Of a DNA stretch of 64,000 nucleotides, positions 34,906 through 44,033 are shown in pieces. The notes beneath the pieces were generated by a model that saw only the letters and a list, made by a program, of their open reading frames with translations, searched no databases and was not told the origin of the DNA. Position 1 is the first letter of the stretch, and each line of letters opens with the position of its first letter. The position numbers and the translations under genes were made by a program. The DNA is from an uncultured Draconibacterium sp. (lineage in GTDB: Bacteria > Bacteroidota > Bacteroidia > Bacteroidales > Prolixibacteraceae), in NCBI RefSeq assembly GCF_963677155.1, contig NZ_OY781884.1:914001-978000 (forward strand), read 5' to 3'.

Positions 34906-34974
34906 AAGGTCAATTCAATTTTGATTGGCAAATATGTACGCCCAATCACTAAGTTGAAATTGTACAAAGAAGTT

Positions 34975-35364
34975 ATCGTGAACCGTTATAACAAAAAGCT
35001 AAAGCACAAAAGGGAGATCAAGCAAATAAAGCTACAGTTGCAGGAAAAAATAAACGACTTTCCAAAGCAAGGGAATTGCTTCTGTGCGGCGATATTGAGG
35101 CTGAAGACTATCGCGTAATGAAATCTGAAATTGAAATGTGAATTAACAAGTTACATAAACAATTCTGAAAACATAGGCCCTTGAGGAAAAGTGCTTAGCT
35201 GTATTTACAACCTCAATTCATTATACGAAAATGGTAACATTACCCAGAAAAGAAAAATCATTGATCCGGTCTTCGCCGAAAAATTGACATTTGACGGATT
35301 TCAATTTCGCCTCACAAGAACAAATGAAGATAGGAATATATTCTATTTATACGCAATAGAATAG
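34975..35364 (+). pseudogene. Decayed serine site-specific recombinase, C-terminal remnants
   Basis: Two out-of-phase pieces match the C-terminal part of Bacteroidota-type large serine recombinases. The first ends ...ARELLLCGDIEAEDYRVMKS at a stop (35141), after an apparent one-base deletion near 35050. The second (35191-35364) reads YENGNITQKRKIIDPVFAEK, then LTFDGFQFRLTRTNE, the usual closing segment. The catalytic N-terminal domain is absent. The remnant lies directly beside tRNA-Arg, suggesting an integrative element once inserted here and was lost. Confidence 0.7.
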
Positions 35365-35412
35365 GAAGCAAAAAAAAGGACAAATTCAGACATCTGAATT
35401 TGTCCTGAGATG

Positions 35413-35486
35413 TGAACCTGAAGGGACTCGAACCCCTAACCTCCTGATCCGTAGTCAGGTGCTCTATCCAATTAAGCTACAGGTCC
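35413..35486 (-). tRNA. tRNA-Arg (anticodon ACG)
   Basis: 74 nt cloverleaf on the minus strand. The acceptor stem GGACCTG pairs with CAGGTTC (one G-U), discriminator A. The D-arm contains AATTGGATAGAGC, the anticodon stem CCTGA/TCAGG encloses CTACGGA with anticodon ACG, and the T-arm AGGGG-TTCGAGT-CCCTT is canonical. CCA is not encoded. ACG reads CGU/CGC/CGA after inosine modification. Confidence 0.95.
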
Positions 35487-35630
35487 AGAACGTTTTTGCT
35501 TTAAAAGCGGTGCAAATATAACGCTTATTTGTATAAATACAAGCCTGTGCAGAAATTTTATTGAAATTAATTACAATTCATTTTTGCCTGCTTTTCGTCC
35601 AAAATATCCAACCGCCTAACAGCAAAATAA

Positions 35631-35933
35631 TTACGCGTATTTTTCCATTTTTTCTTCAATGGCAACATCCTTTTCAAAGTTCACCTGAAGTTTCATATTG
35701 GTGATCATTCGTTGTGTTCCTGCTTCGCCACAAGCTACATGAATACTCTCTAACAAAGCCGGCAATTCATGAAATCCACACTCAACTACCGTTTCAAACG
35801 GACACACCTGGTATCGATAGCCCGACTTCTGAATGGTTTCAATCGCTTTATCAACCAACTCGTATTTTATTTTTCCATCGGCCTCAGGCAATACCTGAAT
35901 GGCCACATTTACCTTATTCGTCTTCCAACTCAT
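35631..35933 (-). CDS. MTH1187/YkoF-type thiamine-binding protein
   Basis: 100 aa, normal for the UPF0045/MTH1187 family. VNVAIQVLPEA opens the ferredoxin-like fold; YRYQVCPFETVVECGFHEL is the family core and includes the residues near the thiamine-binding pocket. A cytoplasmic homotetramer proposed to bind or salvage thiamine. It overlaps the end of the upstream 250 aa gene by 20 bp, so it is translated with it. No TPP riboswitch is visible upstream. Confidence 0.85.
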   Translation of the reverse strand: MSWKTNKVNVAIQVLPEADGKIKYELVDKAIETIQKSGYRYQVCPFETVVECGFHELPALLESIHVACGEAGTQRMITNMKLQVNFEKDVAIEEKMEKYA

Positions 35934-36666
35934 CGTTACTCTTATTTTTCTTTTGATGTATTAATTGAATGATCTCGCCACGAGACAAAATTTTAACATT
36001 AGTGATTACCATATCTTCGCGCAAAAAGCCACCGTACTGATTGCACTCGTTAATTACATTCTGAAATGTATCTCTGATTTCGGCAGTAATCGGCAACATT
36101 ACCAATGCAGATGAAAAACCTTCCATAAAGTCCATCGACTCAAACACACCTTCCTGCTTATTGAGTTCGAATATTAACTCATCTTTAAGAAGTTTTTGTT
36201 GAGTATTATTTAACATTTCGTTTTCGTTAACCGAAAGAAACACCACAAAATACCGCAATTTCTTACCTTTCCCTCCTAGTCCGGTAGATATAAACACCTG
36301 TTGTTCATCAAGTAACGAGCTATGCATCAGCATTCTGCTTTCCTGCAAAGCCAGTGTCCCCCACTGTTTCAGATCGCCTTCAGCCTCTTCAACAAACTTT
36401 TCAAGCGTTCGGTACGCTTTCACATCGTCGTATACCGCAATGGCTGTCAGTATCTCCTTTTTACGTTCTTCGTCAACTTCCTTGTCAAAAAGTTCTTCTC
36501 TTGCCTCAAAACATTCTTCCGATATATCCCTATCCTTCAACAGTTTGGCGAACTCAAAGTATTTCATCTGAATACCAACATCTATCTGTTCCTCCAGAAT
36601 ACTAAAGTTCTCGGGCAGATCGTCCAATGCTTTCTGAATATTATTATAAAATTTGTCTTCCTCCAT
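35914..36666 (-). CDS. Conserved hypothetical protein (250 aa)
   Basis: A soluble, acidic, mostly helical N-terminal half (ALDDLPENFSILEEQIDVGI, LKQWGTLALQESRMLMHSSL) resembles a HEAT-like solenoid. The C-terminal half is more mixed (LRYFVVFLSVNENEML, SALVMLPITAEIRDTFQNVI). No domain is recognised. It is translationally coupled to the thiamine-binding protein and divergent from feoAB. It is probably a conserved Bacteroidota protein; function unknown. Confidence 0.75.
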   Translation of the reverse strand: MEEDKFYNNIQKALDDLPENFSILEEQIDVGIQMKYFEFAKLLKDRDISEECFEAREELFDKEVDEERKKEILTAIAVYDDVKAYRTLEKFVEEAEGDLKQWGTLALQESRMLMHSSLLDEQQVFISTGLGGKGKKLRYFVVFLSVNENEMLNNTQQKLLKDELIFELNKQEGVFESMDFMEGFSSALVMLPITAEIRDTFQNVINECNQYGGFLREDMVITNVKILSRGEIIQLIHQKKNKSNDELEDE

Positions 36667-36754
36667 TTTAACTCCTTCGTTCGAACAAAAATAGTTACTT
36701 GTTGGAACTATGTAAAGAACAAATATATTTTATTTTTTATCATTGGAATTTAAA

Positions 36755-36762
36755 TATATTTG
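36755..36762 (+). promoter_or_regulatory. Bacteroidota -7 box of feoAB
   Basis: TATATTTG matches the TAnnTTTG consensus exactly. Transcription would begin about 7 nt later (36769), leaving a 38-nt leader before the GTG at 36807, which supports that start. No clear -33 TTTG was seen. Confidence 0.55.
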
Positions 36763-36806
36763 TAGGCTTATTTTTATTTAATTTAAATACAGAAAGCAGG
36801 GCGAGA

Positions 36807-39269
36807 GTGAAGTTAAGCGAAGCAAGAAATAATGAGCCGGTGGTTATCACCAAAGTTTTAGGTCATGGTTCGTTCCGGAAGAGGATTACTGAAATGGGAT
36901 TTATCCGTGGCAATGAAGTTCGGGCCATAAAAGATTCCCCATTTAAAGGCCCCAGCGAATACAAGATTCTGAACTACAATATTACGCTGCGAAAATCGGA
37001 AGCCGATCAGATTGAGGTTATTCCAGCCTCCGAGTTCAAAAAAACATCTACTGACAATTACGAGGGTACTATCGACCGTCATATTGATCTTATCGACCAG
37101 TCGGCACGTACAAAAACAATCAATATCGCACTGGTAGGTAATCCCAACTGCGGAAAGACCACGCTGTTTAATTTTATCTCCGGCTCGAAAGAAAAAGTTG
37201 GAAACTATAGTGGTGTTACGGTTGCCGTTCACAAAGCCACTTTTAAAAGCGGCGGTTATACCTTCATCTTTTACGATTTACCGGGCACATACAGTTTAAC
37301 AGCCTATTCAAAAGAAGAAATATTTGTAAGGAAGTTTATTTACGAACAAACTCCCGACATTGTAATTAACGTACTGGATTCGACCAATCTTGAACGAAGC
37401 CTGTTTCTTACCACACAATTAATCGATATGGATTTAAGGGTTATTATGGCCCTGAACATGTTCGACGAGCTGGAAAAGAACAAGCTAAAACTGGACAAGG
37501 AAGAATTATCGAAACTGGTTGGGATTCCGCTTATCCCTACGGTTAGCTCGAAAGGACTGGGTCTTGATTCGCTAATTGAAAAAGTAATTGAAGTTTTTGA
37601 GGGCCGCGACAACTTTTCGCGCCACATCCATATTAATTATGGAAAAGAGCTCGAAAAATCGATCAGCAACATTCGTCAGAAAATAAAAGAAGACAAACCG
37701 ATCACCGATAAGATTTCGTCGCGTTTTCTGTCCATCAAACTGCTTGAAAAAGACAACCAGGTAATCAAACTGCTTTCGAACTACTCCAATTTCGACGAAA
37801 TACAGAAAGTTACCCTGAAGGAAATAAAGAAGATAGAACTGCTTGAAAACGATGATAGCGAAACGGTTATTGCCAATGCCAAGTACAGTTTTATTGCCGG
37901 TGCGTTGCGCGAAACATACAGCAACAAACGAAAGGAAAAGAAAACCCAGTCGGAAAAGATTGATAGTGTGCTAACAAACCGCTACCTTGGATTTCCGATA
38001 TTTACCGCATTGCTGTTTTTTATCTTCTGGACTACCTTCAAACTGGGAGCCTACCCCATGGACTGGATTGATGCGGGTGTAGTGGCATTGGGCAATTTTG
38101 TAAGTAATATAATCCCCGACGGAATGCTGAACGACTTGTTGGTTGACGGCGTAATTGGTGGTGCCGGAAGTGTACTGGTGTTTTTACCCAATATCCTTAT
38201 TCTGTTCTTTTTTATATCCTTGCTTGAGGGCTCCGGGTATATGGCTCGTGCAGCCTTTATAATGGACAATATTATGCACCGGTTTGGATTGCACGGCCGT
38301 TCATTCATTCCTATGATCATGGGGTTTGGATGCAATGTCCCGGCCATTTTGGCAACACGCTCCATGCGAAATCGTGGCGACAGAATTCTTACCATGCTTA
38401 TTATTCCGTTTATGTCGTGTAGTGCACGACTACCGGTTTATATACTTATTATTTCAGCATTTTTCCAGAAATACGAAGCCTGGGTTTTAATTGGAATTTA
38501 TGCGGTTGGAATTCTCTTTGCGTTTATTACTGCGCAAATTCTCAATAAAACGGTTTTTAAAAATAAAGAAACACCGTTTGTGATGGAGCTTCCCACCTAT
38601 CGTCTGCCAACTTTCAGGAATGTGGTATACCACATGTGGGACAAAACGCAACATTACCTAAAAAAGATCGGGACCATTATTTTATTGGGTGTTATTATTG
38701 TTTGGGCACTGGAATACTTCCCGCGAAGAACGGAGAATACTGCCGGTTTTGAAAAACAAATTGAGCAGATAACAAGCTCGGAAATGCCCGAAATACAAAA
38801 AGAAGATCGCGTTGCGGAGGTGAACCACGCGATGGAATCCGACCGTTTGATCAACTCCTACCTTGGACGAACTGGAAAACTCATTCAACCGATTATGAAT
38901 CCACTAGGTTTCGACTGGAAAATGAGTATTGCCGTAGTGGCTGGTCTGCCGGCAAAAGAAATTGTGGTGAGTACCATGGGAGTACTTTATCAATCGCAGG
39001 ATGGCGAAACAACCATCAATCTGCAGCAAAAATTACAAAACGAAGTTCACCAGCTAGGTAAGCATAAAGGCCAAGCTGTGTTTACCACACCTGCTGCACT
39101 GGCATTTATTATTTTTATTCTGCTTTATTTCCCGTGTATTGGCGTTGTGGCAAGCATAAAAAACGAATCGGGCTCGTGGAAATGGGCCGCGTTCTCGGTA
39201 TTTTATACCACGGCGTTGGCGTGGGTAGCTGCATTTGCAACTTATAATATAGGCATGTTATTCATATAA
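36807..39269 (+). CDS. feoB: FeoA-FeoB fusion ferrous iron transporter
   Basis: About 820 aa from GTG 36807; upstream in-frame codons are hydrophobic junk overlapping the promoter. Residues 1-75 are a FeoA SH3-like domain (GHGSFRKRITEMGFIRGNEV). The FeoB G-domain follows (G1 GNPNCGKTT at 111-119, YDLPGTYSL G3, ALNMFDELE G4), then the helical GDI region. A polytopic membrane domain carries the two Gate motifs (ARAAFIMDNIMHRFGLHGRSF; VVAGLPAKEIVVSTMGVLYQ). It imports Fe2+ across the inner membrane. The FeoA fusion is common in this phylum. Directly followed by the Cys-rich partner gene. Confidence 0.95.
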   Translation: MKLSEARNNEPVVITKVLGHGSFRKRITEMGFIRGNEVRAIKDSPFKGPSEYKILNYNITLRKSEADQIEVIPASEFKKTSTDNYEGTIDRHIDLIDQSARTKTINIALVGNPNCGKTTLFNFISGSKEKVGNYSGVTVAVHKATFKSGGYTFIFYDLPGTYSLTAYSKEEIFVRKFIYEQTPDIVINVLDSTNLERSLFLTTQLIDMDLRVIMALNMFDELEKNKLKLDKEELSKLVGIPLIPTVSSKGLGLDSLIEKVIEVFEGRDNFSRHIHINYGKELEKSISNIRQKIKEDKPITDKISSRFLSIKLLEKDNQVIKLLSNYSNFDEIQKVTLKEIKKIELLENDDSETVIANAKYSFIAGALRETYSNKRKEKKTQSEKIDSVLTNRYLGFPIFTALLFFIFWTTFKLGAYPMDWIDAGVVALGNFVSNIIPDGMLNDLLVDGVIGGAGSVLVFLPNILILFFFISLLEGSGYMARAAFIMDNIMHRFGLHGRSFIPMIMGFGCNVPAILATRSMRNRGDRILTMLIIPFMSCSARLPVYILIISAFFQKYEAWVLIGIYAVGILFAFITAQILNKTVFKNKETPFVMELPTYRLPTFRNVVYHMWDKTQHYLKKIGTIILLGVIIVWALEYFPRRTENTAGFEKQIEQITSSEMPEIQKEDRVAEVNHAMESDRLINSYLGRTGKLIQPIMNPLGFDWKMSIAVVAGLPAKEIVVSTMGVLYQSQDGETTINLQQKLQNEVHQLGKHKGQAVFTTPAALAFIIFILLYFPCIGVVASIKNESGSWKWAAFSVFYTTALAWVAAFATYNIGMLFI

Positions 39270-39271
39270 AA

Positions 39272-39523
39272 ATGATTCAGGAAATTCTGACATACCTGAT
39301 TGTTGCTGCTGCCATCTTTTGGACAGGGATAAAAGTGTACCGTCGTTTTTTTAAAGCGGCTAAAAAAGCCAAAACAACCGATTTAAAAAAGGATAAAGTA
39401 ACCATGGTACACAATTGCTCCGACTGCTCGGCAGGCGACTGTGCTTTGCGGGATTTCCCACGAAAAGTTATTGAAAAGAATATTGAAGAGTGCCACGACA
39501 ACGCGGTACCCTCATCACAATGA
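39272..39523 (+). CDS. FeoB-associated Cys-rich membrane protein
   Basis: 83 aa: one N-terminal membrane helix (EILTYLIVAAAIFWTGIKVY), a basic stretch and a cysteine motif NCSDCSAGDCALRDF. This is the pattern of FeoB-associated Cys-rich proteins, proposed to act in place of FeoC or FeoA. Its ATG lies 2 bp after the feoB stop, so it is surely co-expressed. It overlaps the convergent rpe gene by 9 bp. Confidence 0.88.
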   Translation: MIQEILTYLIVAAAIFWTGIKVYRRFFKAAKKAKTTDLKKDKVTMVHNCSDCSAGDCALRDFPRKVIEKNIEECHDNAVPSSQ

Positions 39524-40165
39524 TTTTAATCCTGAAATAATTTCTTTAGGATTTTCGGCACCAAATACAAAGCTTCCGGCAACAAGTACATCGGCTCCTT
39601 TATCGAGCAACTTTTTGCCAGTTTCGTAGTTTACGCCACCATCAATCTCAATCTTACAATCAGTATTTCTGCTATCAATCATATCTCGTAGCTGAGCAAC
39701 CTTCTTATATGTATTTTCAATGAATTTCTGGCCACCAAAGCCAGGATTAACCGACATCAGCAACACCATGTCCAAATCGCCGATAATATCCTCTAAAACG
39801 GCCACAGGGGTATGTGGATTTAAACACACGCTTGCTTTAATACCAAAAGATTTTATTAGCTGAACCGTACGATGCAAATGACGACAAGCCTCGTAATGCA
39901 CCGTAATAATTGATGCGCCGGCGTTAACAAAAGGCTCAATAAATTTATCCGGTTCAACGATCATCAAATGTACATCGAGCGGTTTTTCTGCAATCTTTTT
40001 CACATGTTTTATTACCGGAATTCCGAACGATATATTCGGAACAAAAACACCGTCCATCACATCAAAATGAATATAATCAGCTTCACTTTTATTGATTATT
40101 TCTATATCCTTTCCCAGATTATTAAAGTCGGCCGACAAGATGGAGGGTGCTACCAAAGCTCTCAT
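39515..40165 (-). CDS. rpe: Ribulose-phosphate 3-epimerase
   Basis: 216 aa TIM barrel. Hallmarks: APSILSADFNNLGKDIEII, HFDVMDGVFVPNISFG (metal-binding His and Asp), DVHLMIVEP, SVNPGFGGQKFI and the phosphate-binding IEIDGGVN and VAGSFVFG near the end. It converts ribulose-5-phosphate to xylulose-5-phosphate in the pentose phosphate pathway. It lies 9 bp after the sigma factor gene and is probably co-transcribed with it. Confidence 0.97.
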   Translation of the reverse strand: MRALVAPSILSADFNNLGKDIEIINKSEADYIHFDVMDGVFVPNISFGIPVIKHVKKIAEKPLDVHLMIVEPDKFIEPFVNAGASIITVHYEACRHLHRTVQLIKSFGIKASVCLNPHTPVAVLEDIIGDLDMVLLMSVNPGFGGQKFIENTYKKVAQLRDMIDSRNTDCKIEIDGGVNYETGKKLLDKGADVLVAGSFVFGAENPKEIISGLKSL

Positions 40166-40174
40166 AAGTTTCGT

Positions 40175-41041
40175 TTATTTACCCAGGTATGATTTTAGTA
40201 ACCTGTTTCGGTATTGATTTTTCAGTCTTTTTATTCCCTTTTCTTTTATCTGACGAACACGCTCACGTGTTAACCCAAAAACATCGCCAATTTCTTCCAG
40301 TGTATGCGGTTGGTATCCTTTCAAACCAAAGTAATACCGCAATATCTCCGCCTCACGTTCTCCCAAGGTCGACAATGAACGTTCAATCTCTTTACGAAGC
40401 GAGTTATTCATCAGTTCTCCGTCGGGATCTGGCGAATCTTCGTTTAGCATCACATCATATAAATTATTTGCTTCCTCTTCACGCAGAGGGGCATCCATTG
40501 ATACGTGCGTGCTCGAAAAGTGCATGGAATCTTCAACTAAATCAACTTTCGATTCCATTAACTCAGCTACCTCTTCAACCGTTGGTTCGCGTTGAAATTC
40601 CTGCTCTAATTTGTTAAATGCTTTGTTGATTTTATTTATCGAGCCAATTTTATTCAAAGGTAAACGAACAATTCTCGATTGTTCGGCCAAAGCCTGAAGT
40701 ATTGATTGACGAATCCACCAAACAGCGTACGATATAAATTTAAAACCGCGGGTTTCGTCAAAACGTTCCGCAGCTTTTATCAATCCTAAATTTCCTTCGT
40801 TAATTAAGTCTGGCAGACTAAGCCCCTGGTTTTGGTATTGTTTCGAAACAGATACAACAAACCTGAGATTTGCTTTTATCAGCGTTTCCAAAGCCTGGCG
40901 ATCACCTTTTTTAATTCGCTTAGCCAACTCCACTTCTTTCTCCGCAGACAACAACTCTACCTTGCCAATGTCGTGCAGGTACTTATCCAGCGAAAGGGTA
41001 TCGCGATTAGTAACCTGTTTGGTAATTTTTAGTTGTCTCAT
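40175..41041 (-). CDS. rpoD: Primary RNA polymerase sigma factor (short Bacteroidota type)
   Basis: 288 aa, far shorter than proteobacterial RpoD, lacking most of region 1.1 and the non-conserved insert, as in Bacteroidota SigABfr. Region 1.2/2: [40 protein letters not shown] and [21 protein letters not shown]. Region 3 is present, and region 4 ends in [20 protein letters not shown]. This sigma recognises the -33 TTTG / -7 TAnnTTTG promoters seen in the window. Upstream (41042-41207) is A+T-rich without a clear feature. Confidence 0.95.
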   Translation of the reverse strand: MRQLKITKQVTNRDTLSLDKYLHDIGKVELLSAEKEVELAKRIKKGDRQALETLIKANLRFVVSVSKQYQNQGLSLPDLINEGNLGLIKAAERFDETRGFKFISYAVWWIRQSILQALAEQSRIVRLPLNKIGSINKINKAFNKLEQEFQREPTVEEVAELMESKVDLVEDSMHFSSTHVSMDAPLREEEANNLYDVMLNEDSPDPDGELMNNSLRKEIERSLSTLGEREAEILRYYFGLKGYQPHTLEEIGDVFGLTRERVRQIKEKGIKRLKNQYRNRLLKSYLGK

Positions 41042-41207
41042 ATATTAATATTATCACCATTAATCCTTCTGAAAAATAATATACTCTATAATAATATTAC
41101 ATCTAGGGGATAAAAGTAATACTCAAAACTGAATAAATTTACGATAAAATTTATCATCATCAATTAAAACACAAAAATCAGTCAACTGTTCAACTTCATT
41201 TCTCCTT

Positions 41208-42521
41208 TCAATTCGGCTGATTCAGAAGATATTTTTTAAAATCAGCATACTCACTGGTCATTTGCTCACTTTCTTTTTTGCCTTGCATAAAGGCGGCAAG
41301 CTTTTCTGGCAATTCAACTTTACCTTTTCCAATAACCTTCTCCACTGTTTCAGTGAACTTTGCCGGATGTGCTGTTTCTAAAAAAACGCCAATTTCATTT
41401 TCCGACAAATATTCGCTTAACGACTGATACCCACACGCGCCATGCGGATCGCATAAATATTTATGTTCGTTGTAAACCGTTAAAATCACTTCACGGATTT
41501 GCTCATCAGAATAGCGGTAACCTTTAATTTTTTGGGCAACTACCCCATGCTCGTTTTTGTACAAATCAAGAATACGTGCAAAATTGCTCGGTGCCCCAAC
41601 ATCCATAGCATTAGCAATGGTCTCAACCGATGGACGTGGTTTGTATTCTCCGCTGTTGAGGTATTCAAAAACCACATCGTTCTCGTTATTAGCTGCAATA
41701 AATTGTTTTACCGGCAGGCCCATTTCCGCCGCAATCAATCCAGCTGTAAGGTTTCCAAAATTTCCGCTGGGCACTGAAACAACCAATTGGTTACTATCGA
41801 GTTTCCCTGCTTCTTTCAGGCGCGCATAAGCATTAAAATAATAAAATGCCTGCGGAAGAAAACGAGCAACATTTATGGAGTTAGCCGATGTAAGTACCAG
41901 CTTTTTATTCAGTTCATCATCAAGGAAAGCCGTTTTCACCAAGTGCTGACAATCGTCGAAAGTTCCGTCAATTTCAAGCGCTGTAATATTCTGCTTCAGT
42001 GTTGTAAACTGCGATTCCTGAATATCACTAACTTTTCCTTTTGGATAAAGTACGTACACATGAATACCATCAACACCCAGGAAACCGTTAGCAACGGCAC
42101 TTCCGGTATCGCCAGATGTGGCCACCAAAACGTTTACCAGCTTCTCTTGTTTACCCAGAAAATGATTGAGCAAACGCGCCATAAAACGCGCGCCAACGTC
42201 TTTAAATGCCAGTGTTGGCCCATGAAACAGTTCCAAAGAATAAATAGAGTCGGTAACTTTTACAACCGGACAATCAAATTGCAGCGTATCGTAAACGATC
42301 TCCTTCAATTTTGTCTCTTCAATATCTTCGCCAAAGAATTTCTTTGCCACTTCAAAGGCAATTTCCTGAAACGACAGGTTTTGAATTTCATCAAAAAAAG
42401 CAGGCTCGAACTTTTCAATCCGCTCGGGCATAAACAATCCATTATCTGCCGCCAATCCCTTTACAACTGCCTCTTTTAAAGAGACATCAGGCGTATTTCT
42501 ATTTGTACTATAATATTTCAT
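41208..42521 (-). CDS. thrC: Threonine synthase
   Basis: 437 aa PLP enzyme of fold type II. The N-terminal YYSTNRNTPDVSLKEAV matches family starts; FHGPTLAFKDVGARFMARLL contains the PLP-binding Lys. VATSGDTGSAVANGFLG and SVPSGNFGNLTAGLIA are the phosphate-binding loops. It converts O-phosphohomoserine to threonine. It is the last of three threonine genes (thrA, kinase-like, thrC) on the minus strand. Confidence 0.96.
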   Translation of the reverse strand: MKYYSTNRNTPDVSLKEAVVKGLAADNGLFMPERIEKFEPAFFDEIQNLSFQEIAFEVAKKFFGEDIEETKLKEIVYDTLQFDCPVVKVTDSIYSLELFHGPTLAFKDVGARFMARLLNHFLGKQEKLVNVLVATSGDTGSAVANGFLGVDGIHVYVLYPKGKVSDIQESQFTTLKQNITALEIDGTFDDCQHLVKTAFLDDELNKKLVLTSANSINVARFLPQAFYYFNAYARLKEAGKLDSNQLVVSVPSGNFGNLTAGLIAAEMGLPVKQFIAANNENDVVFEYLNSGEYKPRPSVETIANAMDVGAPSNFARILDLYKNEHGVVAQKIKGYRYSDEQIREVILTVYNEHKYLCDPHGACGYQSLSEYLSENEIGVFLETAHPAKFTETVEKVIGKGKVELPEKLAAFMQGKKESEQMTSEYADFKKYLLNQPN

Positions 42522-42720
42522 CTCATTTCAATTATAACTTTAGGGGCATTCGATGGAACTCGCTTAATACTATCAATCTACACAAAAAATTGTGTTATAA
42601 GCTCATTTCATTTCTATGCACAAAAATATAGATTTGATTTTAAGCATTTATCCCTGACGCCACAAAAACATGACATATATCAGAAATTTAACACCTTTTG
42701 TAATCAACAAAGATGGGTAT

Positions 42721-43926
42721 CTATTTCAAAAATGCTCGAATAAATTCATCACCTTCCAAAGTACCAAAAATGCCGTTGCGCGGATCAAACTCATCGTAAA
42801 CTTCCACCGCATCGGCTTTAGCTCCCGGTTTGTAAATGGTAAATGGCACCGCATCGCGGGTATGCGTTTTTAGCGCACACGGCGTTGGATGATCGGGCAA
42901 AATAGCAATTGCCACTTCCTCGTCCATTTTCGCGGTTTCTTCCAGAATGTATTTTACAACACGCTGATCGAGGTATTCAATGGTTTTTGTTTTCAGTTCC
43001 ACGTCGCCTTCGTGTCCGGCTTCATCACTGGCTTCGATGTGTAAATACACAAAATCATTTTCTTTCAGCGCTTCAATTGCAGCCTGTGCTTTTCCTTCGT
43101 AATTGGTGTCGTATAAACCGGTTACTCCTTCAACATGAATCACTTTCATTCCGGCATAAACGCCAATTCCATGAATCAGATCGACAGCTGAAATTACCGC
43201 AGAATTTTCAATACCAAACATTTCCTTTAACGTTGGCATGGCCGGTTTATAACCCGGCGACCAAGGCCAAACACAGTTACCTGGATCTTTACCAGCCGCT
43301 TTGCGCTTCAGGTTCACCGGATGATCTTTTAATAGTTCCTGAGATTTTAGAATCAGATCAGTAACCAAATCAGCGGTTTCTTTTGCTGCCTCACTCTTGG
43401 CTTTTGGCAAACAATCGGCAAATGGTTTACCCGGCACATCGTGCGGAGGTGTGAAAGAGAAATCTTTTATACCCCCCTTTATCACCAGTAAATGACGATA
43501 CGAAACGCCCGGATAGAATTTTATTTTATCCGTTCCGAGTTTCTCATTAAGATATTGAATCAGTACTTCTGCCTCTTCAGTTGAAATATGTCCCGCCGAG
43601 TGGTTTTTAATCTTCTCATCCTCCACGCAAATCAGGTTGCAACGCATCCCCAAATCACCGGGTTGCAGTTCAACTCCCATACTGGCAGCTTCCAATACTC
43701 CCCTGCCTTCAAATACCTTTTCAACATCGTAGCCCATCACTGCCATGTTAGCAATTTCGCTACCTGGATGCATACTTTCAGGTACGGTTTTTAATAAGCC
43801 CGACTGCCCATTTTTTGCCAGCCAATCGATATGTGGTTTATTTGCCATTTGCAGCGGAGTTTTTCCGCCATAGGCTGCGAGTGGCTCGTCAGACATGCCA
43901 TCGCCAAGAATTATAATGTGTTTCAT
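42721..43926 (-). CDS. ApgM-like phosphoglycerate mutase, probable homoserine kinase (ThrB2)
   Basis: About 401 aa from the ATG at 43926; the frame extends to 43977 but the additional residues are not conserved. MKHIIILGDGMSDEPLAAYG is the metal-binding start of the cofactor-independent PGM/alkaline phosphatase superfamily (archaeal-type ApgM). Later VYLHIEASDEAGHEGDVELK and AILPDHPTPCALKTHTRDAV supply further metal ligands. It sits exactly between thrA and thrC, where thrB belongs and no GHMP-type homoserine kinase is present. Such proteins have been reported as homoserine kinases in Bacteroides, so that function is more likely here than glycolytic mutase (inference from context). Confidence 0.88.
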   Translation of the reverse strand: MKHIIILGDGMSDEPLAAYGGKTPLQMANKPHIDWLAKNGQSGLLKTVPESMHPGSEIANMAVMGYDVEKVFEGRGVLEAASMGVELQPGDLGMRCNLICVEDEKIKNHSAGHISTEEAEVLIQYLNEKLGTDKIKFYPGVSYRHLLVIKGGIKDFSFTPPHDVPGKPFADCLPKAKSEAAKETADLVTDLILKSQELLKDHPVNLKRKAAGKDPGNCVWPWSPGYKPAMPTLKEMFGIENSAVISAVDLIHGIGVYAGMKVIHVEGVTGLYDTNYEGKAQAAIEALKENDFVYLHIEASDEAGHEGDVELKTKTIEYLDQRVVKYILEETAKMDEEVAIAILPDHPTPCALKTHTRDAVPFTIYKPGAKADAVEVYDEFDPRNGIFGTLEGDEFIRAFLK

Positions 43927-44033
43927 GTTGTTCAGAAAATAATAGAAGACTGATGTCCGATGACAGCAGTTAGCCACCAGTCTTCAAAGTTTTTACTGTT
44001 TATTATAAGAATGCTTTTAGCAGCGACTTTGTT

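Noticed and set aside
34852-35118. 88-residue plus-strand frame as an intact gene
   Set aside because: Its 5' half is an intergenic hairpin and its 3' half is a shifted reading of the recombinase remnant.
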